Below, piece by piece: positions 35,374 through 48,700 of a stretch of 64,000 nucleotides of DNA. Origin of the DNA: Cadophora sp. MPI-SDFR-AT-0126 (Eukaryota > Ascomycota > Leotiomycetes > Helotiales > Ploettnerulaceae); NCBI GenBank assembly GCA_020747065.1, contig JAGMVK010000010.1, positions 1,240,001 through 1,304,000 of the forward strand. The letters run 5' to 3'. The notes below the pieces were generated by a model that made no database searches, was not told the DNA's origin, and saw nothing but the letters and a program-made list of their open reading frames with translations. The translations under genes were made by a program, and so were the position numbers. How positions within the stretch are numbered: position 1 is the first letter of the stretch; each line of letters opens with the position of its first letter.

Positions 35374-38300
35374 TCAATAGCTGATATTACCAGCATCATC
35401 CTCATTCGTGAGGTCAACTCCACTTTCTTCATCCAGGGCTTCCGTCGATATACCCATCTCAGAACGTATTTCGGCTTGTATTGATAGAAAATATTTCCTC
35501 AAACTCCTCAGGCCACGTAAGAAGCCATTGTCGGGAGAATGCGGATGCATAGGCGGACATGGTCGATCCTGAAAGCGAGATTCCTCTAGTGTGACGCAGT
35601 TGGCGAAGTCTGCGATCTTGAAGTCGATATCCTTCTTTTTATTTCGCACGCCGTTTTCAGTTCCCCCGTTATCACTCTCTTCGACGTCCTCGGTGTTGCC
35701 GTCATAGAACATAAGCAGACTAGCAGCATAGAATCGATACCCTGTGAGTCCTTGAATAATGACTTCGAGCTTCGAGAGTTTTGCTAGAATAGTTGGGATG
35801 TGTCGTAGAACGCTGGAGTAGTCAATGCCATCATACAAGAATCTTTTGAGGGCATTCTGGAACTCTAGGCCAACTTTGAGATCCCGGCCAAAGTACTTGT
35901 CTTGAAAGATGTAACTCTGGCTCTTAACATCCCAGACCTGAAGCCCACAAACTCTAACACCAAGCTCTTTTGATGTTGTTGCTTCGCATTTGCGACGCTG
36001 AGACAGTTGCTTCTTGGCATTTGCCTCTACACCATATTGACGAGTTCCCATCTTTAGGTCCATGATGCACGGCCGCTTCATCCCCGCGGTCAGATCCTCA
36101 AGGAGTAGGAAGTATTCAACGCGAGATCCAGGTTGAGCACGAGCCTCCTTCGGATTTACGGGACGCGGCATATTGACAAACTTTGGTGGTTCTTCCGGAG
36201 CCGCTGGTAGCATGTTCTCCGAGACCAATTCCTTTCCTTCAGCAGGCTGTGGCATAGTCGAACTTTCAGAGTTACCTGCCGCAATTTCTCGGCCGTTTGC
36301 ACTGGGTTTGTTCAGGAACAGGGGCCTTCTGATGGGCTCGGTATCCATCGAGAAGACTTCCTCCTCAACATCGCCCTTGTACCCAGCATCGTCGGCTTCT
36401 TCGAAGTACTTGAGGTTACCCCGGTCATCAGCTACCTCTGATGGCTTGCGACGTAACCCACCACTGGAGTAACGTCTTTGACGTTTGCCACTTCGAACAC
36501 CTTCCGTATAAGAAATCTCAGGTTCTGGCGCGCTGGTCCCTGCCTTTTCGTCGAACTCGGCATCGCCTTCCTCCAGCGCTGCACTTTGCGGCTCAGTGGG
36601 CTCGATTTGAGTCAGCGGTGTCAGTCCCATTTGTCGTTCTGCAGCAGTTCTCATCGCTTTCTTGCGAATAGATTCTTCGGCGGGCTGTGCAGAAGCTGCT
36701 TGGGTCTGCTGGGCAGTCTTGAGACTTGATTCAGAGTTCGAATTACGCAAGCCGGATCCTTTGCGATTGGGCAGAGAACGATTCCTAGAGGCTGGCTTCT
36801 TGTGACTTTGAATTGGGATTGGCTGCCCCCAAAATGCATCCGTGAAAACTTCATTTCGCAAGTCCTTATTTACAGTTGTCGCACCCCAACTCTGTGCTGG
36901 CTTCTCGTATAACTTTGGTCGACCAACATCCTCCTCGGACTTTTGAGGAAAGTGGCCGAGGTTAGGAGCTGACAACGACGATGTAGTGTCGCTCAAGGGC
37001 CGAAAGTGATAGTCTGCATACAGCGGACGTGGTTTCAAGAAGCTTGATGGGAGTATATGCCTATTGTCTGCGACGGTCACAGTTGGTATAGGCTCGGAAG
37101 AAGAGTTAAGTGATTGACTGATCACTCTTTTCTCTTCTTGTCTAGTGGTTGAAGCATGGCCATTACTGATATTCTCGGCGGGTAAATCTCTTGTCGTCTT
37201 TTCTTCCGTGACTGATAGAATCGATTCTTGGCGCTCGCCAGTTGCGTCTGCATCATCCCGTTTTGTTGACTTGCGTCGATTCTGTTTCTCAAAGGTAACG
37301 TTGAGAACGCCAATATACCTGAAATTACATTGAAATCACTCGGTTAGCGATGATAATGTTCCGAATTCTGAGGATTGGAGGGTGATGTCTTTGTAAGACT
37401 CAGCTTCAAGGCCCTAGTGGGTCGGGAGGTGACTGAAAATGTGCATACCTGGGAAGAAACTTCAGCAATTCAGGATGATATTGCTCGACAGTCTCATAGA
37501 ACTTATTCTCGCTGTTGTTGAGTTGCTTGCACACGGCGCGCTTGGAAAATCTCCACATGGTCGTATGACCACCAACTTGGTGACGATAAGGTATTAGCTC
37601 AATAGTTTCTAGAGGTTGCTTTGGTTTCTGCTGATGATCGTGAAGGGTTTGGGTTGTCGTGGGAGGAATATGGGCAATTTGCTTTAGAGATCCTGTTGGC
37701 GTTGTATCAGGGTCATCATCAAATATGACTGAGTCCTCTCCAACGGTTGTATATCCCCCGTCATCTTGAGAATCACGATCAGTGTCAGCGTCTGTTACCA
37801 CATCGGAAGTCACATCGGCTTCAGAACGTGGTTTCGTTGGTTTAATAGCTGAAGGCGACGCCAGTGGGCGAGAGTTGAGTTCTTGACTTAAGTACTTTTC
37901 ATCCACATCGCGTGATGGAACAGCATGCTCTTCTAACCATTGTGAGTTCGAATTGTCCTGTTCATGCTCTTGGTCAAGCTCAACATCGCTATGCTTCTCG
38001 CCTCTTTCACGCTCAGGAGAATCATGAGGGGTTTTATGAGGGACAAACAGAGCAGAAGAGATCTGTTCTTCTCCTGAATCATCGTCTTCGTCTGTGCTCT
38101 TGATGTGTGACAGTTCAGCCCCGTCATAAGCCTCTTCAGGGTCTTCGGCGCTTTCCTTGACTATTGTGCCTTCGCCTGCAACTTCTGACTTGGTTGTTAT
38201 GGATTGCGGTCTTTCGGAAGCAGTGACAGGGATGCTTTGTGAGAAAGAGGAGCCTTTTGTTGCACCAGGAGTCAGATTGTGATGTTTTCGGATGTCTGCA

Positions 38301-39466
38301 AGCAGTTGAGCTGGCATCTCCTTTAGCTGCTCTTCAGATACTGTCTCTATAGTATGCGAGAGGTCGAAATAGCCAGCTTTAGCTGCAAGGCCTTCAGTGG
38401 GATTTGACAGTAGGTTGACATCATGCTTGGATGTTGTCCTTTCGAGACCATGTTGGGGATGATTTGCTCTATCAAGCCCTGGACTTGTAGCAGAAGGGGC
38501 GCCATCTTCGCGAGGTGATTGTGGGCCACTTTTTAGCTTCGGTTGGTCTGAATAGCTTTTGCCACGGCTCAGGCCATCCTTCGAACGTCCTCTGTTCTTG
38601 ACTTCTTTCTTCATAGACTTGTCCTCTGGTAAGCCCTCGCGAAAGAAACGTAAACTGTGACTTGCTTTTCTGCTTCGATTGTTTGGTTCGACCCCAGCCA
38701 GCGCTTCAGCTATAGACTTCTCGACTTGACCGCCATCGCTATCATGACTTCCATGTTCACCAATCGACCATGCCTTCTCAGCAGCTGTGGTAGGGCGAGC
38801 ATCCCTCCAAGATCTGTATTGTGCGCGGAGTCCATCGGTCGGAGGATTGGCAGATATAGATTCGGCTAATGCGGGGGCTGTAGGTGTTGATGGCCGGGTC
38901 AGACCTGTGTCTCCAGCATTGGTCGAATATGTGCCTTTCGAAAGATCATGAACCCGTTTCTCTTTCTCAGTTCGTTCTAGTGACGTTCCTCGTCCTTTGG
39001 ATGGGCCCAAAAAGTCCCGATGGCTCATGAGGAGAGAATTGACATTCCTCATGTCATGAAGATTGAACTGGGTGAAAGTTGATGTCGGGGTGGTCCCTAA
39101 ACTCAGAGTTGTCCGCATATCTCCTACTGGCATTGATGTACTCGGTTCTGCGTTTTGTGTGGACAGGCGCTCGTCTTGGGCATTATTCATTCCATTGCGC
39201 CGTGAATCATTCTGCAGCGGAAAGTCTAGCACTGGTTGATACGTGTCTGGGGAGTCGGTGAATGAATTTAAAGGGTGCTCGTCTGCTTCGTAATTTGTAG
39301 CCAGGGCCTGTGTCAACAAAGAAGCAGATTTTGTCCGTGGTGGTTGAGTCCATGGCCGTCGCACATTTTTGTTTTGATCTTCATCCTGCGAAGTCTTGGG
39401 CACGCTTTCAGGCCTCACCGTCCCGGAGGGAGCGGCATATTCGGGCTCGGAAGGCGAGCTTGACAT
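35374..39466 (-). CDS. Kcs1-like inositol polyphosphate (InsP6) kinase
   Basis: Seen: exons 39466-37449 and 37318-35374 joined by a 130 bp intron, 1320 aa. The ATG at 39466 ([10 protein letters not shown]) is the first in frame. A long disordered Ser/Glu/Asp-rich N-terminus (1-620) precedes [20 protein letters not shown] (about 630-650). The splice joins FLPR to [10 protein letters not shown], a conserved family block. After a second disordered spacer, the catalytic signature [14 protein letters not shown] appears near 1085 (PxxxDxKxG). ASLLMFYDG and KIADFANC follow, which are the SLL and nucleotide or metal-binding motifs. Known: Kcs1 makes 5-InsP7, acting in phosphate signalling, vacuole biology and stress. 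The large size is usual for filamentous fungi. Inferred: active enzyme, since all motifs are intact. Confidence 0.92.
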
Positions 39467-40715
39467 GAGGCGGACATCTATCGAGTCGTCGTGCAATGTG
39501 GGAATATGATTCGCAGGTATGGGTCGTCAATGGGTGTGGGTGATTCTGGGGAGAGTGAAACTATGGAACGCAGGACCGGACGGGCTCGAATATTGCAGCG
39601 CAGAGATGAAGGTCCCGGCGCAAACCCTGTTCGACGGGACGGCGCGATCACCTTGTAAAGGATCGAAGTCGAATGGTCGTGTAGAGGAGTGTGTGGGCGC
39701 AGGACGTGAGGTGGTTGGTTTGCGACTGGTGGTGAGGTTGATGATTTGGGTGGAGAAAGTTTCATGTGCTGAGCCAGGATGGGAATTGAATTGGCGGGCC
39801 AGAGTGAAGCGAGCAATCGTCATGAGCGCCACCACTGATCCACCCACCTTCGACTTTTGCTTTGTACTCCCTTCAACACCATCATGTCTTGACCATTGTC
39901 CACAGATTACTGCTGCACCTCTCACAAATCACCAACAACGTAGCCAAGACACCCAGCCCCTGACTATCATTGAATCATGTCTCTTGAGTCTCACATTCCC
40001 CTTGATTAGCTCCCAACAGGACTCCCTAATAAACTTTGCTTTCGGCCAGCTCTCTGTTCACGGTCCAAAAGCACGCTTCATCCCTGTTCTGGCCGTTGAA
40101 CAACTCAGAGCAAGACCACTAAGCGCAGCAAACTTTAGAATGTCCATACGGAGGAGACATCTCCAGTTCCCGGTCCTTCAAGGAATGGGACCATGCCCCT
40201 GGTGCTGAGAGCAAGGGCGCGGGCAGCATTCATTATCAACCTATCATCAGGCAACGTGCGGACGTTATTGACCGCCTTTCGATAGCTGTGGTGCAGAGGG
40301 ATACATGATACATACCGTACAACCAAATTACAACATTGCCGAACCGCGTAAAGCAAATCATGGTAAGATCTGTCAAGTAGGAGAGTGCAAAGACGCATTT
40401 ATTGTGTCAGGATGGAATCAATTGGACAATCCAGAAACCGACAGACTCGGCTTCGTATACGACACAGCTGCCCTGCCCCGTGGCCTCGAATTCTGGACAG
40501 ATCATCAATTGTCACGTTAGTGGAGTCTGAGTTCGTAGCCATTGAACCATTCAGTCCAGTCGTTCTATCGGCGATTGATCATTCAGTGCTAATAACAGCT
40601 GCAAGCAAGGGTATCTAAAGCCATGACTCCAAGCACCTCCAATCTCATATCCTGCCAAACCACATGGCTAGCCTCAGTCCAGTCAGCCAGACAGTGCACT
40701 TAAGCGAGTGCATGT
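39467..40715. other. Intergenic region upstream of the Kcs1-like gene
   Basis: The interval of 1.25 kb runs from the Kcs1-like start to the 3' end of the next minus-strand gene. A 229-codon plus-strand ORF (39519-40208) is antisense to the presumed 5' leader and shows no family features. No other element was supported. Confidence 0.45.
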
Positions 40716-43700
40716 TTATACAAGTCCAAACAGCTTTCTTCTCCTCATCCCATTGTTTTCGGCACGATTGGTAGTCTCTTTCTCCTTCACAGGCTTCAGC
40801 ACGGTATCGACAGACCAGTCCTCCAGAAATCCAGCCGCTTCCCCAAGCGCCGAAGCCATATCGAACGATGCGACTGAGTCTTGCCTCCCTGGGACCCTCT
40901 CCAAAGGACTACGGGAGAATGGATTGCTGAGCAGCGAGTCATCGCCTGCATCGCCACCGTCATTCCAGATGCTGTTCGTATTGCTATCACTCCGAAGTTT
41001 GAGATGCCGCGAAGGAGTTACCCTGGCATACGTCGCCCGGTCCACTGGAATATCATGATCCGCGGCGATGAACGCCTCGGCTTGAGCTTCAAGCTTAGAT
41101 GGGCTGCTGTCAAGCTGAGAAGCTCTAACCTGTGGTAATATACGCTTGAATTGTCGGGGTCTAGCAGCTGCTACGAAGTGTTTGTTAAAGGTGGTGGTTA
41201 CTGTCGTCCCGTCGTTAAACATATCCTCGTCTTGGTCAATAGGCTCTACTTGTGCCGGAGGAGGGGAACGTGGGGTGCTGTTCGAAGGATAGGGCTTTTC
41301 CTGCAATGTTACCTCATCCAGAGGTACGATACCGAACGATACACGTTTTCTAGGCTTTGCCGAACACCTGTTCTTGGAGTTAGTTGTCCAAGGATTTTGC
41401 ATCGTCGCATCTGCAAGTGACAGAGTCTCCATAGAGCTGCTTCCAGGGCCGGTAAGCTGTCTTTCAGGCGACGTTGTAGGAGTCGAAAAGTCTTTGAATG
41501 GCTTTATCTCACCGTAGTCGGGTGTAGACGGTCGCGGAATGGTGACCCAGCTCGTTTCGTCACTCACCAGCTCATTGTCTTGCCCAGTGGACTCTGTGTT
41601 GCGACTTCCGTCGTGTCCTGTGTAACGCGGCGATATATCCTCTGCTTGCCTCATTGAGATTACAGTGGGCAGTAGCTCGATCTTCTCGGCGGCCCAAGGA
41701 CTCTGTGGACCGCATCCTTCCCAGCTAGTTTCGGATCCATTAGCAGGCTCACCACGTTGAAAATCAAGCCGAAATGCTGCCGCTTCATCGTGAACAACAA
41801 CAGATCCAGGATCGCTTTCCTTCCTCACTTGGTCGTCATCGTCGCGTATCTGGCGGTCCTCCTCCCTGACGTCTTCCCAGTTTCTCTCAATTTGATCATC
41901 TTGAATGTCAGCATCAAGTGACAGTCGAACTTGAGGTCCGGCCGCAGCAACATATACAGACTTATCATCGTTATTGGCGTTTTTGCTTTCATGGTGTATT
42001 TGAGCATTGTTCAAGCTGGTCACGTCTCGATCAAATATAGCACCATTGTGAATGCTATGGGCTGTTTCATCGCTTGAAGGTTGGCTCCGATCTTCAGCCA
42101 CAGAGGAAGATCTAGCAGCAGCAATGTTGGTGACATCAGCACTCTCGCGGTTCCTCTGAATATGGTTTGTGTCTTGAGGATCAGCTCCAAATTCTTCATA
42201 TCTACCATGTGATAGCGCTCGAGGCCCTTGTTCAAGTACAATAGCTGCCATGCAAGAGGTATCAATGCTAATTTGACCTCCTTCTTGGTCCATCTGGGGA
42301 TGTTCTAGCAGCCCATGCTCTTCCTGCGCTTCATCAGTCGACACTGGAGGTCGATGCTGGAAGATGACTGGGGATGGCGGCTCAATTTGGTGACCGTCTT
42401 CAAGGACAGCAGAAGTCACCGCAGGTGCTGTTTCTGCCAAGTAGTCTCCGAGAAACAAGAATGATTCGTTGGTAAATGAAGTAAATTCCATGTCGGGGAG
42501 CCCAGGAGCTAGTTCATTTTGAGACTGACGTCGTACAGCATGGGCTTGACTATTACTACTGGATCCTTGAAGTTGGGAGCCTTGCGCTTTGCTCAACAAA
42601 ATATCTTCAATGGTGATGGGTTCTAAAGGTTCGTCCGGACTGTTATGGGAATTGTCTGTGCGACTGGAACTTGGGCATATCTGCGACAAAGCAAGTTGGA
42701 TTTTATCCATTTCCGTCGGTATTTGTTTCTGCGGACTTGCTGCTGCTTTAAAGTGCTGGCTGAAAGGCTCCCGCAACAGTGCAAGAGATTTTCGAATTGG
42801 GTTAATAAGCGATCCTGGTGGGGTAGTGTTGAATGACTGTGTACTCATCTTGTTGGAGCACACCGGAAATGGAGGCTCCATTGGTGCAGCTGATGGTTTG
42901 CCTGTCTTTTTGAAGGACCTTAGCAAGTGGCCACTGATTGATGAGATCAGTGAAGGCTCTGCTATTTTTCTGGGCGTGGTGAGGGGAGATGCCGATGTAG
43001 AATTTGTCGATTTTGGAGGCGATGTAGTTTGGGGAGCGTTGGTCGCACGAGTAAATGAGGAGCTTTGTATAATATCTTTCGCCAGATCCCAGCTTGAACT
43101 AGACCTGTCGCTCTGAGGAGGTGTCGCTTGGCTTTCTCTTGCAGGCTTTTCTTCCACTGATGGCGCTCTGGTCGAGCTAACTTGCTCCTGTGCAAAATGC
43201 GCTGGCATTCCAGCTATAGTTTGTATAATACCAGGTCGTGTTGATCGGCCTGCCGATTGTTGTGACTGCGCGTTTGAAGTTCTACTCTGTCTACCTTCGC
43301 CTATCCCTTGGTCTTCCTCGCTCTTTGCGTGCATGGGAAATTTTGCCCTCCGTTTTTTGAACTGAAATTTCTCCACATTCCTTGACGACGGTGCCACTTC
43401 AGTGATGAAACTGTCTCCATCGTCAGAGATTGCACCTGAAATATGGTTTTGATAAGTGCGGGGAAGTTCCGGGAGATCGTACGAGTCATCAAGCCCTGTA
43501 TTTGACATACGAATATCAGAGTTTAGACTCTTATCAACTGACACGCCACGACTTGGCTTCGTACGAGGTGTGATAACAATCAAATCATCTGACTCCAAGT
43601 CGGAAAATGATCGATCGTCGATGGGTGTTTGGACTTTTTTAGATTTGACACTGGATTGTGGAGCTGGTCGAAAGTATTCATGCTGCGAACTGTCCTGAAG

Positions 43701-44809
43701 TTCGTCGAAATCATCAGGCTGGTGCCTAAAGTCTTCGTATCCGAGATGAGAAGTCCTTCCGTCACCATCAGAAGTAGCAATGACCCCATAATCCGGTTGA
43801 TCAAGGAGCTCCTGTGTAGGCACTGCATTTCTGACTTGCGCCAGGCGAGGTTTAGGCACTTTCGTAAAGTTATTATTCGGAAAGCTCTTTGACAAGTGGG
43901 AAGACTTCTGTGTTCTGAATATCGCTCGATCAATTGACCTCGCAGATAACTGACGTTTCCGCCGATCACGCTCCAGCAAATCGGGAAGAGGAGTTGGGAA
44001 CGGAACTGCAGGTCCTTCCCATCGAGCTCGTTTGGATACGTACGAGCCCTTGAGCCACTGCGAATCAGCAGGTCGCTTCATGATATTGATACTGCTGTCC
44101 AGACCCTGGCTCATGCGTGGCGTTTTACTGTGGTGATTGAGCATTGACAGCTCGGGGTCATTCGGGGAGTGTGAGGGTCGGTATTTTGTCTGTGCTTGAT
44201 GGCTGTCGTCGACTGCAGGTATATCACTCGTATCCTCTGAGTCTTGCAAATCATCTCGCTCTACTGATCTCATGATTTGCCCGCTTTGTATACTGGTCTC
44301 ATGGATGGCTTCGGCTTCGGCCTGTGCTGTAGCTTTACACCCTGCGACTCAAGGTCAGACTTAGCTATTGCGTCTGTGTACGACAAGGAGCAAGGGACTC
44401 TCTGAAGATATAGGAACAACTCACATTTTAGGGCATCTGCGGGCTCTAGGTACCCAAGCCCATGAGCAGCAGCACGTTGCATAACTTTGGCCCTTGTGAA
44501 CAACATATCTTCAGAACCTGGCTGCCACCAGTCTTCATTCAGTTTCTTTTTCGGACGATATCTCCAAGGATTAATCCAACCAACGTCGAAAGGGCCTTTC
44601 AGGCTCGCAGACTGTATCATCGGTAGTTTTCCCTCAATACACCTTTGTGCTTCTGCCTCGTAACGCTTGTGCTTCAGAGCAATCTCCTCTGAAGTGTCTT
44701 CGGAGTCTGAACCCAAACAAATAATATCCTGCGCCTCATAAGCCGGGGAACAGTGATAGGGCTCTTCATCTTGATCCTCAGATATGTAAGAGCTGCTGTA
44801 GGGTTCCAT
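40716..44809 (-). CDS. Large disordered protein of a fungal protamine P1-like annotated family
   Basis: Seen: exons 44809-44425 and 44341-40716, 84 bp intron, 1336 aa. The start at MEPYSSSYIS is the first ATG of the open frame; the frame stays open for 55 codons upstream but without ATG. The N-terminal 150 residues carry the conserved core: IICLGSDSED, KHKRYEAEAQR, KGPFDVGWINPWRY, WWQPGSEDMLFTRAKV and HGLGYLEPADALKWCKA, the last created by splicing. The remaining 1180 residues are Ser/Gln/Asp/Pro-rich and lack globular features, ending in a basic RRRKLFGLV. Known: this family is conserved in ascomycetes under names such as protamine P1 without demonstrated function. Inferred: nuclear or chromatin-related scaffold. 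It is divergent from the SIN scaffold gene. Confidence 0.8.
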
Positions 44810-45720
44810 GTTGAATCTCCCAGGGCGCAGTGGTGAAGGCACACTTCCACTACATCGAGTCGATAGCGGGGTGTTGGTACGAAGTCGGCCAAGGTTTGTC
44901 GTCGAAAACACGGCTGATATTCGGTTGACACGGTTACTGAACGCGACTTTTCGTGACTTTGGCGTAAAGTGCACACGTGATCGTGAATTACCCGAAGAAA
45001 AGAACTCCGCTGATTTGAGGCTGGTCTTACCTAGGTAGGTGTAGGTATGAGTAGGAGATTCGATGTCAAGTCTACATGGTATTGAATGTGCCTGATCTAA
45101 TGGGTAGCTTTCCCAGGTCGACCGCGGAGGAGGTGCGAAGGCAGAGAGTCAATGGAAACAGAAAGGGGATCAATCGATCAGCGGTGGCTCTCTTGAATCC
45201 TTAACTTCACAATGTAGGCAAGTGCTGAACTATGGTCCGGCTCGCTATGAATCTCAGCGATATCATAGAGACGCGAATTGATACTCGGAAAAGAGATGAC
45301 ATTCCATAATTCCGCCATGTCTTCCAGCTTTCCCACTTTCGAGGGGGAGGGGTGTCCTGGTGTCGTCGTTCAGTGGGCAGTGGGGCAAGTGCAAGGCTGA
45401 ATCTATACGCCAAGGCCTGGTTGTCAGGGCAGCCACGACCCTGGTCGATAACCACAACGCGAGAACCTCGAGAAAGAGGCCGAGATACACAAAGTCCAAA
45501 ACCGCGTCGACAACCCCGAATTTACTAACGACAGTATCCCCTTACTTTCTACATCCCCAGATTCGTCACTCTCTTCGAATATTCATCTTTTCTACACGCG
45601 ACGACCACAAAGCCTTGGACCACGCGATTCTCCTTCCTGATCAAAACAACAATTCAATCGCACCTATGTACCCATAAAAGTCGCATTCACAATTTCCTCC
45701 CCTCCCTTTCTACCAACATA
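44810..45720. promoter_or_regulatory. Divergent promoter interval of the disordered-protein and SIN scaffold genes
   Basis: These 911 bp separate two start codons of opposite genes. The plus-strand side (about 45470-45720) is C/T- and A-rich, like a fungal 5' leader. Short ORFs on both strands are not credible genes. Confidence 0.4.
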
Positions 45721-48700
45721 ATGGAGCAGGCTTGGTTGGACTCTCTTTCCGAGGACTGGGTCTCCCAGCCAGCTGGCTCGCCGGCGGCCTCATTGCCTTC
45801 ATTGTCGAACAGCACCTCCGATTCCTCCAAACCTCGTCCTGCAGCGAGTCGCATACCCAAATTTGACCCGCAGAAGAAGGCATGGACACCTGCGTATGAC
45901 GCAGAAAACAGTCCTTTGAGCGAGAGAAGTATAAACGAACACAACATTCCCCTGTCGCAACGAAGACCATCGAAACTTCGCGAAATTACGAACGGTACCC
46001 GTGGACGGCGAATCTCTAGAACACTCTCTGCTTCTACCACCCAGTCTGTTCAATATCACACAATCGAGCACAAATCAGTCAGTTTGTCACCCAGGAGGGG
46101 AGTTCACGAGACTCCAGAATGGAAGAGGCGTCTTCTCCATGGAGATGTTGCATATGGCGAGCAGCGTGATCTTTTCAGTCCGGCTGGTCTAGAAAACATA
46201 TTCCGTCCACCACCTGCTCAGATCGCAGCATCAAGCCAGGTGCAAACCGTGCAAGAATTCGAAGAGGAGAGCGTGATGCCGTCCAGCCCTCCCCCATACA
46301 ATCGGAATCGCAAACCAGCCCAGGACAATGGAGCGGAAGAGGAGGAGCACCATAATGAAGCCCAGGCTCGGCAACAACCGCGAGCAATGAAGTACAGATT
46401 GGCAGACGAAGGTGGAAGCGAGTTCTCTGTGGATGACTTGAGCCGTGGTAGTTCCTTCAGACCTGTTCCTCCACCTGACCGTCCAGCCCAAGTGACAGCC
46501 ATTCGCTCAGATTCCGCATCGGAGCCGGAGTCCTCGGCCATACAAGTACAGGATGCAGGACGGACAGTCAGTGGACAAAGCGATATGCGGAACGAGAAGC
46601 TCAGTCCTATTTACATTGCGAGGCACAACAACGTTGATGGCAAGATTGACTACGCTGCGTTGAATTTACCCCCCGCCGAGCTGAAACGGAGGCTTGACAT
46701 CATCCGCGAAAACACACCAGGACAGTCCAGCCAATATCAGAACGAAAGCTCTGAAGTCCTTCCTGTGGACATGACAACCGAGACCGACGACTTCGCACAT
46801 AATGGTCGTTTTGTTAATCTGAATCGAGGCGGCCAATCTCAAGAAGGTTCATTTCAGAAAAGAATGTTGAGCCCGTCCTCTCTCCCAGCTATTGACGAAT
46901 CAACAATGCTACCCGAAGAATCGATGCAAGCGAGCACTCCAAAAGAGCTTCCAAATATCCGCAAAACGAGAGTATCGAATGAGTATCCAAAGCCCATTAC
47001 GGCTCCCGCCTCTGCTCCAGAAGTACATACCCCTCACCAAAGTCCTAAGAAGTCCACCGAGAAAAGCTCGAAGAGCAGTTCAGGCAGTCCCCTGAAGATA
47101 TTCGGTACACATGACACTTTCACGAATCAAAAGCTACTTCGGAGACTCAGTCAATTTGAAGGGGATTTGGACCAACCTGGTACAGAAATCTCTGGAGCGA
47201 TGCAAGAATCGACTGCTGAATGGAATGATGCCTTTGTAGCAGCGTCGAGTCCAGAAAAGCCATCCAAGGAAAGTCGCATGCAGCGCGGTAATGGCAGGAA
47301 GATGAATAGCTTCGGGGCTGGTGAGCTGGATAGCTTTCAATTCAGCGAACGGTCCTACGATACGAATGGGTCTAATACAGGAGACGAGGATAGGGGAAAT
47401 GTGGTGCTACCTGTGCTCAATCCAAATACCCAATGCTCGTTCACATTCCAGCTTGAGCCATCGCCCGAGCTAAGCGATGGTGTTGTTATGCATCACAGGG
47501 CCAAGTACACGACTACGACAAGCACGACAAGAAAAATCACTAGCATCCGCAAAACTACCAGACCTGGCACAGGTAGTTCCGTAATCTCGGCCGATGCTTT
47601 TTCGCCGCAACCAGAGGACCTCAAAACTCCTAGGAAGCGGAATGGTGATTCTGAAGGCAAGCGGCTTCCTAAAACACCACTCAAAGATCCAACTCCGAAG
47701 CGTCGACGGACTTTGAACAAGTCTGAGACCACGTATGCTGAGCGAAGGGAAAGCACAGGCGAGTTAGATTCATTGAAGGACACTCACAATCAGATGCAGT
47801 CGGTCGTTGGGAGGAAACGAAAAGATGCGAGGCATGGTGACGATCAACAGGCAGCGAATCCAACGGTACTGGCTATGCGTCAGATCCTGCGACCACGAAC
47901 GCCAACTCCAAGTCAACGTAGCAGCCAGCAGCACGAGAATGCACCGTTCCTGGAAGCAGATCTCCCTGATTTAGAGAGGGCCAAGCGTCAGCAAGAGCAG
48001 AAACTCGCAAAGATTCAAGCTGAGCTCGATTCGACAGGTCCTTTCAGGATGTCTGCTGCTCTAGGCCTTGGACAGCACATGCTGGATGAAAGTCGAAAGG
48101 GCTCTGTCACGACACAGGATTTTCTGGACGAGGCAAAAAAGATTATGGCCGGTATTCGTGGCAAAACACGGCCGAGAAGTGGCTTAACAAGTCTGGAAGA
48201 ATCAGAATCTGAAAACGACCGTGGCATATCCGCTGAAGGAGGGACATATGATGATGTTGAAGATTCTTACCAGGAATCCACGCAAGAACCATTCTCGAGA
48301 CCGCCAAGTCGAGAAGGAAAGCCATTGCTACGACTACCTCAAAAGCAGGAAGATCCGGCTCTCTTGGACCACTTGAGGAAATACCAAGAAACAAGCGACA
48401 TCAATGGGGTCATTGCATCTTCCATGAGATCCATCGCGATGGCCAAGGAAGCTGTCGATGTAGCAAAGGAGATTGATCGAAGAACAGATGAGACCATAGC
48501 TCGGTCATCCAGTCGGCCGATGAATCCAGGAGAATCCGTTGAGAGCGAGCCACCTAACATACGAATCTCTCAAAATCCCGATGCGCAGCGAAAGCGAAAG
48601 CATTCAACATCCTCCATCCGCACTGGCGAGGACCATGAAGCGGAATTTCCTTCCCAAGGTTCGAATGGTTCTTCTGGCCAATCCACAGCCCGTTCAATTC

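Noticed and set aside
35374..39496. Two separate genes for the two long minus-strand ORFs
   Set aside because: A 130 bp intron joins FLPR to [10 protein letters not shown], a conserved Kcs1 block, so they are exons of one gene.
39519..40208. 229-codon plus-strand ORF next to the Kcs1-like start
   Set aside because: It lies antisense to the expected leader of the Kcs1-like gene and has no recognisable features.
40716..44974. Two separate genes for the 1185-codon ORF and the 234-codon ORF upstream
   Set aside because: A clean 84 bp GT-AG intron joins them and creates the family block LKWCKA, so they are one gene.
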